NCBI RefSeq assembly: GCF_022539315.1 | Contig: NC_066315.1 | Span: forward strand, 102,901,990-102,965,989 | From: Serinus canaria | Lineage: Eukaryota; Chordata; Aves; Passeriformes; Fringillidae | DNA length: 64,000 nucleotides | Reading direction: 5' to 3' | In this document: positions 1 to 12,300 of the stretch, piece after piece | Layout: each line of letters begins with the position of its first letter | How positions within the stretch are numbered: position 1 is the first letter of the stretch | Made by a program: the position numbers and the translations under genes | The notes under the pieces: model-generated | Told to the model about the DNA's origin: nothing | Databases searched by the model: none | What the model saw: only the letters and a program-made list of their open reading frames with translations

Positions 1-1185
1 AGCTGTGTAGTACCAGGAATAAAGTGGGTCTCCTAGGAAGCCTACATGCCCTGGATTTTGTCTGTGCATCCATAATTTGTGATAATATCCTAGTGATAAA
101 CTGCATTTAGCAGACAACTTTGGCTTCCTCACCTGTTCTCTGCACAATAATTCAGCTTCCCTGGGATAGCAATTAAGCTTCTGACTGGCATCAGCAGCTT
201 CCAGCAGAAGAAATTAAAAGGAGAAAAAATCTGCTGGAGAAATATTCACCTGTCATCCACTGGGTATGCACATGCAGATTTTCCAACTCAACTCATTTGA
301 AATGCAGGATGAGCCATATTTAGTCTCACCTTCAGGAGATCCTTCACTGTATCCAGCTGGGAAGCTGGAGGCACACTACTTGCAAACAAAAATGTCCAAA
401 CTTATGAAAAGTCACCAGCAACGGCTTTAAACCTCTGAGTACATGGGATAGTAAGTCTGTGGTGCACCTGTGTGCCATAAAAATAGTTTAAATACTTTGT
501 AAAAATTTCTGTAGGATTTTAGGTTTTTTAGTTTTGCCTGTTTCCTAAGCCAGTGAAGCTTAGGCTTTCATCAAATAAGGTATCAGCTTGGCAGTGAGGG
601 AGGTCTGGAAAAAGCATGGCCTTGGCAGAATTCCTGATGGTGTGGTATCTAGATTTCAGTAGTTCTCATTTGGAATAATGACATCCATAACTCACTGTGG
701 TATTATTCCCTCGGGCAGTTTAAAACTTCTTATAAAAATCTTTGCTTCAGTTTTGTAATAGCAAATCTCTACATCCTCAGAAACCATCTGCTTAGTTTTT
801 TATTAAGATAATGCATGCTCCTTTTCATACCAATTTTTCGCATGCAAAAATAACTATACAGGATTTGAAACTCTACTTTCAAGCATTCAAAAAAAAATCT
901 CAAAAAAATCTCCCAAATCTCAAAAAAAAAAAGGAAATATGTATATGGTTTGAGCCCAACAAGCCAAATCAAGAACTGGCTCTCTAAACCCAGAGGCTGC
1001 AGTACTGAAGCTTACGTCTGCTGAGATCTGCTTATATCTGTGTTTTGTATGGCAGTTGTGTGGGGTACAAGGGCACCACTCTTAACACACCCATTCAACA
1101 GACAGTAAATCAGAAGACTCAGGTCCATCTGTGCAGCACGGAAGAACTCGTGCTTTTTATCCTCATACTTAGTTATGTGCAAGTT

Positions 1186-1680
1186 AGAATCATTGACTCA
1201 TAGAATGGTTTGGGTTGAAAGTGATCTTAAAGATCATCTCTTTCTAATCCCTGTGCCATGGGCAGGAACACCACCCACTAGACCAGGTTAATCAGGGTCC
1301 CATCCAAGTGGCTAGCCTTGAGCACTTCCAGGGGTGGCACATCTGTAACTCCTCTGGACAACCTCCAGTGCCTCACCACCCTTGGAGTCAATTCTGCTTA
1401 GCATCTAATTTAACCCTGCCCCTTTTCAGTTTAAAACCACTGCCCTTGTCCTGTCACTATCTGCTCATATAAAAAATCCCTCTCCCTCCTTCTTAAGATA
1501 CTGAAAGGCCACAGTGAGGCCTTTGTGGAGCCCTCTCCAGGCTAAAAGTCCCCAGCTCTCTGAGCCTGCCTTCACAGAAGAGGTGCTTCAACCAACTGGT
1601 CATCTCCATGGCCCTCCCCTGGACCCACTCCAACGGGTCCAGGGGAGGGCCATGTTGTTCTTGGCCTGAGCAAATTGTGT
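1186..1680 (-). mobile_element. CR1 LINE fragment, 3' end, reverse orientation
   Basis: Read on the - strand this matches the avian CR1 3' region. On the + strand it begins with the reverse complement of the tail (cattgactcatagaatgg), then tttgggttgaaagtgatctt, the 'ctgtgccatgggcaggaaca' block and the 'gcccttgtcctgtcactat' and 'ctctccaggct' blocks. The copy is old and diverged, 5'-truncated, and interrupted by an inverted repeat at 1607-1654. The boundary near 1680 is approximate. Confidence 0.85.
1607..1654. repeat. Perfect inverted repeat, 20-bp arms, 8-nt loop
   Basis: Arms 1607-1626 and 1635-1654 are exact reverse complements with an 8-nt loop (actccaac). The second arm contains about 10 extra bases (aggggagggc) relative to the expected CR1 text, where the GGGTCC is normally followed directly by CATG. 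Confidence 0.95.
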
Positions 1681-2749
1681 CCTTTGTTGCTCCTTTCAAA
1701 CGGTGGGGCTTGTGCTTTTTCTCAGAAGAAACACTATTATTTTACTTGAATTTGTACATTCATTTATTTTTGTTAATCAAGTTTATATAGGGCTACCAAG
1801 TTAGAAAGCTATTACTGATGTGTCTCATCACCTGAACTGTTCAAAGCACTGCATGAATTTGATCCCTTCTCAAATACTAATCTGCGTTGGGGTTCTCCTG
1901 AGCACCCATTCCCTCAGTGAAAAATTTGTGTTTGCATGCTGATGTTTATTCCTGAGGGCTCATCTCCCCTAGTGAGCATGTTTAAACAACTGAAGTACAA
2001 TGAAACATTCAAATTCAAGCCTTTATTATTATGCAATCTGGGATTCTTTTTTTTTATCATTAGACTTCCTTCTGAACTGGGTGGTTGACACTCCCTGTTC
2101 CAAATTCCTGTCCCATGAGCTAGTTGTTTGGAAATACTGGCTAGGAAGACAAAAACCGTGGCTTCTCCTTTTTTTTTAATCCAAAGAAAGTGGTTTCTTT
2201 TCACTAGGTGTTTGGGATTAAACTGTAACCTGAAGGCAGTACAGAAATAGGGTAAAGATCAAAAGGAAATGGAGAGCATAACTTGGAGGACTGATGCACT
2301 GGAAACAGTGAGCCTGATTCAAAGTGGTCTGGCTGTCTGAGGATTTTTGTGCATGACTTAACTAGTTTCTGGATTAAACCTTGCATATGCCCTAGGAGAG
2401 GAATGTGTACCTGCTTCAGCAGCATGTGCTCTCTGGAAAAAACTGTGGAAACTAGTCCATGTTGTGTCAAACTGAGGTTCTTTTACTATTCAGAACAAGA
2501 GATTTCTGATTAACTCCATATCTAAACAATTTTAATGATTCACAGGACTACTTTGACTTGACTCTCCAGTCAGATCAGTTTCCATACAGAACTTCACTCC
2601 TTGATCTACGTCCAAAAACATATTTATGAGGGAATTTATACAGCCCTTTAAATTCACTTCCTTATGTGAATTGAAGTAGCTTTCATTGTTTGAAAGTTCC
2701 CTGTGTGTGAAGTGAGGATTCCTCCAAATTTTTCACCTGTCCTGTGGTC

Positions 2750-3330
2750 CTATCGTGCTCTCCCTCGGGGTCCTCCTGCCGGGCAGTCTGAGCCGCAGGA
2801 GAGCCGCAGAGCTGAGTGCAGGGGAAAACGCCGCATGGATGAGCTCTCTCTGCAGCGACTGAATGCTCAGCCTCTCCCGGCTGCACAAGGACAGCGCCAG
2901 CCTTTTGACAATTTTCTTGGGGAGGACTCGTTTTATTTTTCGGGCAGCTTAGCATTCAAAATACCGTGGCCACTTGAAGAGCCGCAGATGCTTCAGGTTG
3001 CCCTGACACAGGCTGCCAGGTACTTGAGCACGAAGAAGAGCTGCTGCCCCGAAAGGCTCTCGTTGCCTCAGCGGCTCGGAGGGCCCGGCCAGCTCCAAGG
3101 CTCTCATGGCTGAGCCTCAGCGGCTCGGAGGGCCCGGCCAGCTCCAAGGCTCTCACTGCCGTGCCTCAGCGGCTCGGAGGGCCCGGCCGGCTCCAAGGCT
3201 CTGACTGCCGTGCCTCAGCGGCTTGGAGGGCCCGGCCGGCTCCGGCGTTGGGAGCAGCTGTCTCCGACAGCGGCAGCGACCCCGCATTGTTTTTGTGTCG
3301 TTTCTGCAGAGGAGCGGCAGCAGGAGCTTA
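2750..3330. other. GC-rich, CpG-containing block within the DLGAP1 intron
   Basis: GC- and CpG-rich compared with the surrounding AT-rich intron. It includes a tandem repeat (3052-3245) and open frames on both strands that are best explained by composition. It could be a small internal CpG island or promoter; no TATA box, clear splice donor or recognisable peptide supports a specific exon. Confidence 0.5.
3052..3245. repeat. 49-bp minisatellite, about 4 copies
   Basis: Units start at 3065, 3114, 3163 and 3212 (exact 49-bp spacing) with the common core gcctcagcggctcggagggc. The last copy is truncated near 3245, and a partial copy precedes the first (aaggctctcgttgcc). Units differ by a few substitutions. 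Confidence 0.9.
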
Positions 3331-4016
3331 CATCATTTCCAGTAATGAAGTGCCTGGGGTTCTTTTATGACTTGCACACTCTGCTTCTCTGGAGCTGTAC
3401 AGTCTGTGCTGCGTGACTCCAGGAAACCGAGGATTTGTTTTGACTTGCTAAAAGAACGTTTTGCTATTTCTCTTTACAATTTCACCATGTGACTTGTCAG
3501 TTCTCTCCCCCTCTTAAGAATAACTTCAGATTTAATTAGCTGAGTGCAAACATCTTTCATGGCGGTGTGGATTATACTCCTCATTGAATACATTTACCAA
3601 TGGAATGAAAGACAACTTAATCAGGCAATTCTGTATTTGTACTGCTGTGTCCAGAGAACATGGTAGTTGTCAATAGACAGTTGCTATTGACTTTCTTTCT
3701 AGTGCGGGATGCCTAGTGATGTGGGGAACCATCTTGTTAAGGCTTGCTTTTTGGTTTTGATGCTCTCTCTCCTACCTAAGACGCCTTTTCAAGTGTGTTT
3801 CATTATCATTTCCCTCTCTGCTATGTAAGAAAAATTATACTTACGTGCCATGCTGGGATGTACTGAAGGTGCTGGCATGTCCCCAGAAGCTCCCCAGTAC
3901 CTTTCCTAGCATATTTTAAATAGTACAATTTATACTTTGCTGAATTGCAAAGTGGCATTGCTCGTGAACCTTTATTAGACAAGTTTGGCAGCAGCTTCCC
4001 AAAGTGTTACCTGGAT

Positions 4017-4018
<2 letters not shown>

Positions 4019-4072
<54 letters not shown>
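4019..4072. repeat. (GT)27 microsatellite
   Basis: An uninterrupted GT dinucleotide run of 54 bp in the DLGAP1 intron. It produces artificial CV/HT open frames on both strands. Probably length-polymorphic. Confidence 0.97.
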
Positions 4073-4074
<2 letters not shown>

Positions 4075-6016
4075 ACTTTGAATTCCTGTGTGCTGAATTT
4101 CAGATTGCATTTCCACAACTCGGAGAACATTCTCCTGACAATGAATCACCCACAATATTTCTGGGGTACCCTCACTCAAGCAGCAACCTCCACAATTCTC
4201 CATGAGTCCTGGAGTACACGACTGTGCTGCAGCAACAGCAGCTGGTTTACCTGCATATGCTGCCACAACAAATGCTTTTTGACAGGACCAAAAACAGTGA
4301 CAAACAGCAAAACATTTATAATCCCCTTTGTAATACTGTCATCCTTTCTGTTAGTTCCAGGTATTGACCTTGTCATGAGCACTTTATAAAATACCTTTAA
4401 GTCTATTAAATATTCACTTCCCCAGAGTTAAAATTTGACAAGTCCATTTTTAGCCATCTCTTCTCTCAGACATGCCGTGGTTTCAGTTTGATTCTTCAGA
4501 AGTGAATCACAGTTTCAAAACCCTCACTACCTGAAACACTTTTTTTTTTCCATTAGTATTCAACATGTTTAATATTGGTTCAGACATGTTATCAGAAACT
4601 TATACTAGAGTCCTTTAAAAAAATCCTGTGTGATTTCATGCCCTGGAAACACCTTTCACACTGTAACTGTTCCTGCAGCTATGGGGAGATATGCAGCATA
4701 TGGATGTGAGCTAGTCAAATTAATACCATAATGGCTCCTGGCTCGACAAGCAGGTACAGTGCAAACAGAGAGCAGAACAGCTGTAGCAGAGTTACCTTTT
4801 ATGTGGGTGGCATAGACGTCTGCCAGTTAAAATGATCTGATGAATCATTTCTTGCCATATGATTACTGTTAATAAGAATTTATGTTAACAAGCTTGTGTC
4901 TGAACTTTGCACAGGTTCATGCCTGCATTTTATTTTGTAAAAAAATAGAGCATATCATGGTTGTTTTTTGTTCTTAATGGGCTTTCTTTCCTCCCTTGAA
5001 ATCGTTCCAGGACTTCAGTAACGCAGAGCTGCCAACTAACCCTTAAAGGAAGATGTTTTAATCTCCATGTAGTGCTTTCTGTATGCAATTCTGTATATAC
5101 AGAGCAATAGTTTAACCTGGAAACTTTGAGCTAAGCTTATCATTCCACATAGCAGCACTTGCAAAGAGAGCATGGCCTTCAAAATATGAACTTCTATTAA
5201 AGTCTTTGTTATTGCAAACATTTATACCTACACTTTACCACTGACTGACAGGTTTTAGCCATTGACTACATTACACTAACTCCCTGTGTGTAAAATCAAG
5301 CAATTTTTTTTTTCCAGAACTGATGTTATATTTATGGTGAGAAATTAGGCATGGCAAAATGTTTTTTTAAATATGTCCTCAGTAACTCGCAGAGCATTTT
5401 AAAGTATTTGAGAAGTCTGTGCAACAAGTGAGACATTTTATGGAAAGAAATACACAAGTCCAAGCATGGTGAGTGTTAATAAACTTTGATAAAGGATAAT
5501 TTGAGAATCTCTTTTTCATCAGAAAAATGTGGTTTGAAATTCTGCATATAGTAGGACAGGGTAGAGAGACAGAAAACAATTGCTTGAAATAACGCTGCTT
5601 GAAATACAGTTTAGCTGGGATAAGTGGTTGGAGACATCATCCTTGTGAATCTTGCTTGGGAGCCATAGGCAGAACAAACGTTTTGGTGGAAGGTCTTGTT
5701 CCCATGGAACTTAGAACAGTTAGTAGAAAATATATTGAGGAAAACAGTCCTAAAAAGATTAAGGAGGAACTTGGCAAAGAGATACTCCCAATTTGCCCTA
5801 CTAGCAATTCTGCCACTCACAGAGGAGGAATAGAAGACACTGATAAGCAAGGCATTACTATGGCACTTACATTGACTTTTGGGGGCACTTTGGCTAAGAG
5901 CCTCCTCCTTACCTCTGCTCTGTCCGCACTTATTGATGCTTTGAGATCACATTTGCACCCATTTTCCCCATTTTGTCAGCATCAATAAAACAAGAACTCT
6001 GCTATGTTTTTTCCAG

Positions 6017-6390
6017 TGTCATCCTGCATTACCACCTACAAGAAGACGCCGCCTCCAGTCCCACCGAGAACCACCACCAAACCCTTTATTTCCATCACAG
6101 CCCAGAGCAGCACAGAGTCTGCCCAAGATGCCTACATGGATGGGCATGGACAGAGGGGAGATATCATCAGCCAGTCTGGACTTAGCAACTCCACAGAAAG
6201 CCTGGACAGTATGAAGGCACTGACAGCTGCTATTGAAGCTGCCAATGCGCAGATCCACGGCCCTGCAAGCCAACATGTAGGGAACAATACTGCCACTGTC
6301 ACCACCACCACAACCATTGCCACTGTTGCAGTAGAAGATAGGAAGAAGGACCTCTTCAAGAAAAACAGATGCTTATCTATTGGAATACAG
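6017..6390 (+). CDS. DLGAP1: DLGAP1 coding exon, Pro-rich and Thr-rich segment, first dynein-light-chain motif
   Basis: The exon follows the acceptor tttttccag and ends at CAG before the donor gtacag. It starts with two bases completing a split codon, then 124 full codons. The translation runs from SSCITTYKKTPPPVPPR through a Ser/Thr-rich stretch, a poly-Thr run (TVTTTTTIATV) and the basic KKDLFKKNRC, ending at SIGIQ. The start of the conserved C-terminal GKAP region probably falls near its 3' end. The next exon begins with V-D, so a GIQVD-type DYNLL-binding motif is split by the intron. If the donor is ignored, the frame runs about 36 codons into the intron, which is not expected to be coding. 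Confidence 0.95.
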
Positions 6391-9300
6391 GTACAGTACA
6401 TGACATGCATTATATGCTTGCCATTGTTTTGGATTCCTACATCTGTTTTACTGCTCATTATACAGTGTTTTGTGTATTTTTCTTCTTGTCCTGACAGGTA
6501 GCTGTGTAGAACTTGCACCAGCATAATCATTCTGCATGGTACTAATGATGTTTTCCTAATTTATCATAAATACATCAGATGCAAGCATTTGTTTGAGTCT
6601 CTGTGCTGCTTGTTATTCAGCTCTGTTAAATTACACACATGAGCACTAATCTATGAATCATAACACAGCGGGGGTCAGAAAGGCATGAATTAAATCATTG
6701 AAAGGGAATGTGTAAAACAATGATTTACATTACACTACCACCAAAAATATATTTTCATCCAGCCTCACTGAATTAATTGTTACTGCTTATTCATGCATTT
6801 CATAATGACTGGTAGCCACTTGAATGAGGCAGCATTGTTCCTATCTCAACCTCAAGAACAGAAGATAAGTTCCTTCTGATTTGCCCTTGTTAAAGAAAAT
6901 TACATTTTGTTACCTTTAGTGGAATGAAAGAAGAAAACTAACCCTGCCAAAGTTCATTCATGTTTACAGAAAGGACAAGAGTAAATAAACTAGTCTCGTG
7001 TAATCTGCTTTCCTAATTTATCTTTTCCATCCCTTACTCCCCCCCCAGAAAAAAAGATGTGCATAGGACTCCCAACTATCTGTTTGCAGAATTAGCTTTT
7101 GTAACAAAGTGCTTGAACTTAAAATCAACTGAGAATCAACACAAGTTTTGACAGGAGATGAATCTCAACCAAATACAATAGCAATCCACAGCTTATCGGC
7201 CTTCACAGGAAGACACAGTTTTTATCTTGCAGAAGGTGCTTGTAAGTACATCACTATGTGCCTGGACAGGCTTATCTGATTAGTAAAGTCTAAGAATTTA
7301 CCATGAAATCTCTACATCACCCTGATGAGATAGATGAGAGGTGCTGTGCTAAAGTAAGCTATCCCAGGGGTAGCTGCTGGAGAAGCTGTGACTTTTCTCT
7401 CATTTCTTCTTGGAAGGGCAATAATAACTATTGCCTGTGGGTTCAGTCCACTGCCTTTGTTGTAGACTTTTTCTGCTTCACAGCTGTTTGTTTTGGTTTT
7501 ATTCTGAAAGAAGGGATGATGATCAATGTTAAACACAGGAGAAAGATCCAGGTGGGACAAGGATAGAGAAAAACTCCTCTGTTAGGTATTCTCATTCCCA
7601 GCCAAGCCTAAGATGCCATTATATTATTGTAATCCCTTATTTCACCAATCCAAGAAACCAAGACTTCTTAGCAAAGACCCTGCAAAACAATGGGTACAAG
7701 GAAATAATTTCCATGGTTGCAGAAGCCAAAATGAACCATGGTAATGTGAGTCACAGTTCTTGAGAGATTATCTCCCTGCTATCTCTTCTTAAAGTGGTTA
7801 CAAGTAACAAATGCTGCTTTTGAAAGGTATAGATGACTCGGTTTCCTGAGATCTGAAGAAAACAGACCTCCATATGCTCCTCAAGCTTTTGACAATCTTC
7901 CTCTTAAACTTTGAAGTTTACAGATGACGAGTATAACCACATGAAATAATCGTTAAATCTGGGAATGGTATGTGAGAGTCTGCCAAGGCAGGCTTTGTGT
8001 ACAAACCAGTGAAGATGTGGTACAAACCACCTGAAGCTGGGATGACATGAAGCGAAACCCTCAGCAGTGATGCAGCCTTACAGGATTCCTGCCTGTGTGT
8101 GGTGCCACCCTCACAGCTGAGCACATCAATGAGCTTTTTAGAGTCAGACAGGCTTCACAGGTAAAAGAAACTGACTTTGCTAGTCTGCTGTCTGATCCAT
8201 TTTGCAGCATCGTTGCACAAGCAGTCATGCTGGTACAGCTGAAGGGGTAGTGTAGGAGTAGAAATACCTTAAGATAGGTGTTGATGCCAGAAATTACTTC
8301 TCTTCTAAACAACTGCCCTAAAGGAGGTAGGTACACTGTCAGCCCTATGACTGGCAGTGGTCAGTCTCTCTTCACCGAGTAAAGGGAGCCTAGTTCAGGC
8401 TTAGTCTGAGCTCAGACTGAGTATACACCTTGGTGATAGTTCAACCCATCTCTGTAGAGCAGGACAAGCTGCAATTACCACAGGTATATTCTTGGTTTTC
8501 TTCCTCCTCTGCCAAATAAATCTAATGTGCACTTCTGGTGAACCTCCATGTGTGTCCTCTACACCCGTCAGTCACTCTTAGGACATTGCAAGCCTTTGCT
8601 GTAAATCTGCTGAGCAAACAAGCAAAGTCAAGCAAAGAAAAGCCTTTCCATCAAAAGGTTGCTTCACTCTGTCAGTTATGGGATTTAAGGTGTATTTATC
8701 TCCCCAGAACCCCAGTATCAAGGAAGTACTTCACCTCACAGAACAGCTTCTGTAACTCCCTTCCCTCACTGAGCACTTTTCCAGCACAGGTTGGTCAAGT
8801 GGCTCTCAACAAGAAGTTGCTGGTGGAACAGCCACTACAGCTGGATATTTTGCACACCCGTGGTCCGTTTGAGGCTACAGATCACTTCACAACACTGCTA
8901 TGGCCCAAAAATTCTGTCTGCTGTAAAATGTATTTCTTGTATGACTATCCATATTATATATAGCATTGGGAATTAACAACTACACTGATTAGACCCAGAA
9001 TATTGTGATTTTGTTCAAAGGCACATCTGTGGTTAAATTTTAACTTTATACCATTGGCACAAATCTCCTCATGGAGCTGGAGATGTGGGATGAAGTTCCA
9101 GCCTGTGCTCCTGGGAACCACCTGTTTGCAAGGTGAAGCAGTAAAGAAAATTAATCTAAGACTCATATCTGCTTTCTTAAAATCTTTTCTCTGCAGTGCT
9201 CTGATTTGAGGCACTAACATTTAAACAAAATAAACACCTGATATGAGTTCACATATGCATGCACGTATAGATAGAAGGTAAAATCAAACCGTGAGGCACA

Positions 9301-12300
9301 ATGCCTGGAGTTACAGCTGCTCAGAGATATGCTCTAACAAATGTGAACATCCAGCCTCCATAAAATACCAGATAAAATCCATCTGCATGTTGCAGGGTGA
9401 ATATTGTCTTACAAGAAATGCTTTATAGATTAAGAATAATGAATATTCACTAATAACATCAGAAAAGAGCACATCACAGAAAAACTGACTAGATGAAGGA
9501 CCTCATGGTACAAGCTCTGTGTGCAGACACTCAGTAGTTAAGGTGCATAGAAACTGCAAGTAGCCAGCTGATATCTCTGCTAAAATACATTCTAATTACC
9601 TGTCATGTTTTGGGTTTTTGTAAGGTTGATGGTGCTGAAGAATCCACCATACCAGGTGATAATAAAGCAACCAGTAAGTTCCAGTCCATAGGAGTTCAAG
9701 TAGAGGAGGAGAAGTGGTGAGTAAAAGTTAATACTGTTCTTCTAAAGTAAATAATTATGCCACAACTAATTTTTAAGAGCCCTAGTTCCTGCACACATGA
9801 CCACATAAACCTGCTTCCTGGATGAATTGTTAGATCACCCAGCTGAAAAGCTGAGTCTTATAATTGTTGTAGCTCTTGTTTTTCAGAGAATCCAGTGAGA
9901 AAAATGGAAGAGAAGTGCCACATATTTTGAGGTCTCATGTACTTTTAATGATCTCTTTTTCCCCAGAAAATCTTCCTAAGCAGTGAACAGAGTTGCAGCT
10001 GGAGTATTAGTATTGGGATGGCTGGAGCAGCATAGAACTGATGAGGAAAAGTTTACCTTGTTTTTCAGCAGAATAATTTCAGCCACATGCAGCAGTGCAG
10101 TGGCAGAGCCAAACTGAATGCTTTTATTCAGGTATCTCACCTAGACATCTCTGCATTACAATTGCTCCCTTGCAAAAAAAATTGTTGAGATTACAAAGCA
10201 AGCCTGTAAAACTCTGTTCTCCCTACAATCTCCCTACAATCAGTATATCCTGAGTTAGTAAACAAATATCCTCCAAGAAAAAAAAAATTAAAAAGAGAAA
10301 ATAAACTAGAGCAGCTGTCTTAAAAGCTTATGTTTCTTATCTCATGACAAACTTGCAGGTACATTGCCGGGCAGCATAACTGTGCATAACACTTGGGACA
10401 CATAAACTTTTTGAATGTGTGGCCACAACTGCAAATCTAATTTCCTTCCCAAAACTGGACTCAGTGGCTGAAGAAAAGCCAGACTCTCCCCTTGCATTTG
10501 AGCGTGCAGGCCTGCCCAGTGTTGCTGTGACTCCAAGCACCCACACAAATCTTGCTTCTCTTTTCTCAGGCCACTTGGGCACAGTGTGACTTTTAAATGC
10601 TGGAGTCACATCCTTGATAACGCTCAGTACCTCCTGTGTTACAGGCAAAGCCTCGGAGCAGTATGACTTGTCAGTGAGGGAAGTTATCCTTGTAATTTCT
10701 CCAAAAAAAACCTGGGTGCAGCAAATCCAAGCTGACAAAATTTAGGCCCTTTCCCCTTCTCTGGCCTGCTGACTGCAGGAGCCAGTGGAGACGTCCATTT
10801 TCACACCATTTTTTTCCTGCATCTGCTAAATATACTCAAAAATAGCAGGTGTCTCTATACCATTTTCGATTCAACCAAATCTCCCTGTAAAGTGGCAGAG
10901 CATTTTCCTGTGGTTTTAAAAGACTAAAGTGATTTCAGCAAAAAGAAACGTGATTTTGCAATGACCCTGCTAGGCTGTTACCAAGTTCCTCATTAACCTG
11001 CTGAAACATCTCTTGCTGGCAGACATTTCTTTATGTGTTAGACCTTAGCCCCATTTACCCTCAACTCTTCCAGCACTAGATAAATGAGCACATTAGAATG
11101 GATGCTGAAGGAACATTTCACTTCAGCCTGGGCACAAAGGAAATAACTACCCCAAAAGCCCAACCCTCCCCCTCCCCACAAAGAAAGAAAGAAAGAAATG
11201 GCTGTTTGTAAATACCTTACTTCCAAAGTCCTCTTTCTACGGCAGTTTTTATTGCTCCAGAGGAAAAGGTAAGATTTGCTTGTGAGAGTCTGCCCTGAGA
11301 AAGCAGTATTTCTGCATTACTTACTGACAGCAGTGTTTGGGGGTTTCCTTGCTGATAAAGTTGAGGTTGCTGCTGTTTGGAGCAGACGGGAAAGCAGCAA
11401 TCTATCATGTACTTTCAGAAGTGAACTGCCTGATAAAGGACAGCCCCTAATCCTTAGAAAATGAGTGCACTCAAGACACAAAGGGCTTATCATCACAGTT
11501 GGGCACTCATACTCCTTTTTTTTTTTTTTTTTTCCCCATAACACAGCAAAGCACAATGTATTGATTATCTGTTACAGGAATAGAATTGTAAATACAGTAC
11601 ATTCTTCACTGTCCCTGCGCCATAACATCTGCAAAGCCTAAGAAAAGCCCTTTTTAGCTGGATCTGTGAGAAATTATTGTCTTTAAAAATATTCCAGAAA
11701 TACTAAATAAATGTAAAATGAGAAGAATGACACAGCAGGAAGGATAAATACAGTAAATTGATCATGTTTCCTTGACAGTCTAAGCTATTAATTACAGTGT
11801 TACAAAACAATAAAGCTCTTTGCCTAATGCACCAAAAGCCTACCACAACTTTCAGTCTTCTTCTTGGCTTCCTGCTCTTTCCTTTCCCTTTCCGTCACCT
11901 CATACAATGTGATTCTCACACTAGGCAGTCTTACCTCCTCATGTCCTTTTAAATATTCCTTCTCCTGTGTTTGGACCAGGTAAGCAAAATGCTTTGCCTC
12001 CATTTCTTGGACAGAGCATCTTCACAAGACAGCTCTCTCTCTTCAGTCTTCTATCTCACCTCAGACCTTTCATTGGCCCTTCACTTTCTCATGGGTCTCC
12101 TGCCAAGACAAATGCCTCAGCCCTCCTCCTCCTCTTGTGCTGCTCAAAGGATAAATGTGCTTCCTGCTACCTGACCACATTACGACTGGATCCGTTGCTG
12201 CTGTTTATCTTATTCTCAGCTTTTATGCTGCTGGTTCTCAATAATATTTTTCAGACCCATTCCCTAACTGCAGCTCTGTGATTTCTAGCATTTATAGAGT

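Larger units (their letters stand above)
1..6016 (+). other. DLGAP1 intron (partial)
   Basis: Sequence upstream of the first visible DLGAP1 exon. I see no coding exon. It holds a reverse-oriented CR1 copy with a hairpin, a GC-rich block with a 49-bp minisatellite and a long GT microsatellite. The remainder is AT-rich intronic DNA. Confidence 0.75.

Noticed and set aside
2703..3113. 136-residue open frame in the GC-rich intronic block
   Set aside because: No recognisable family, no matching splice phase into the next DLGAP1 exon established, and overlapping open frames on both strands point to composition.
3916..4389. Open frames with CVCV/HTHT runs
   Set aside because: Created by the (GT)27 microsatellite.
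5599..5988. 129-residue open frame just before the first DLGAP1 exon
   Set aside because: It stops before the exon, is in intronic sequence and resembles no DLGAP1 peptide.
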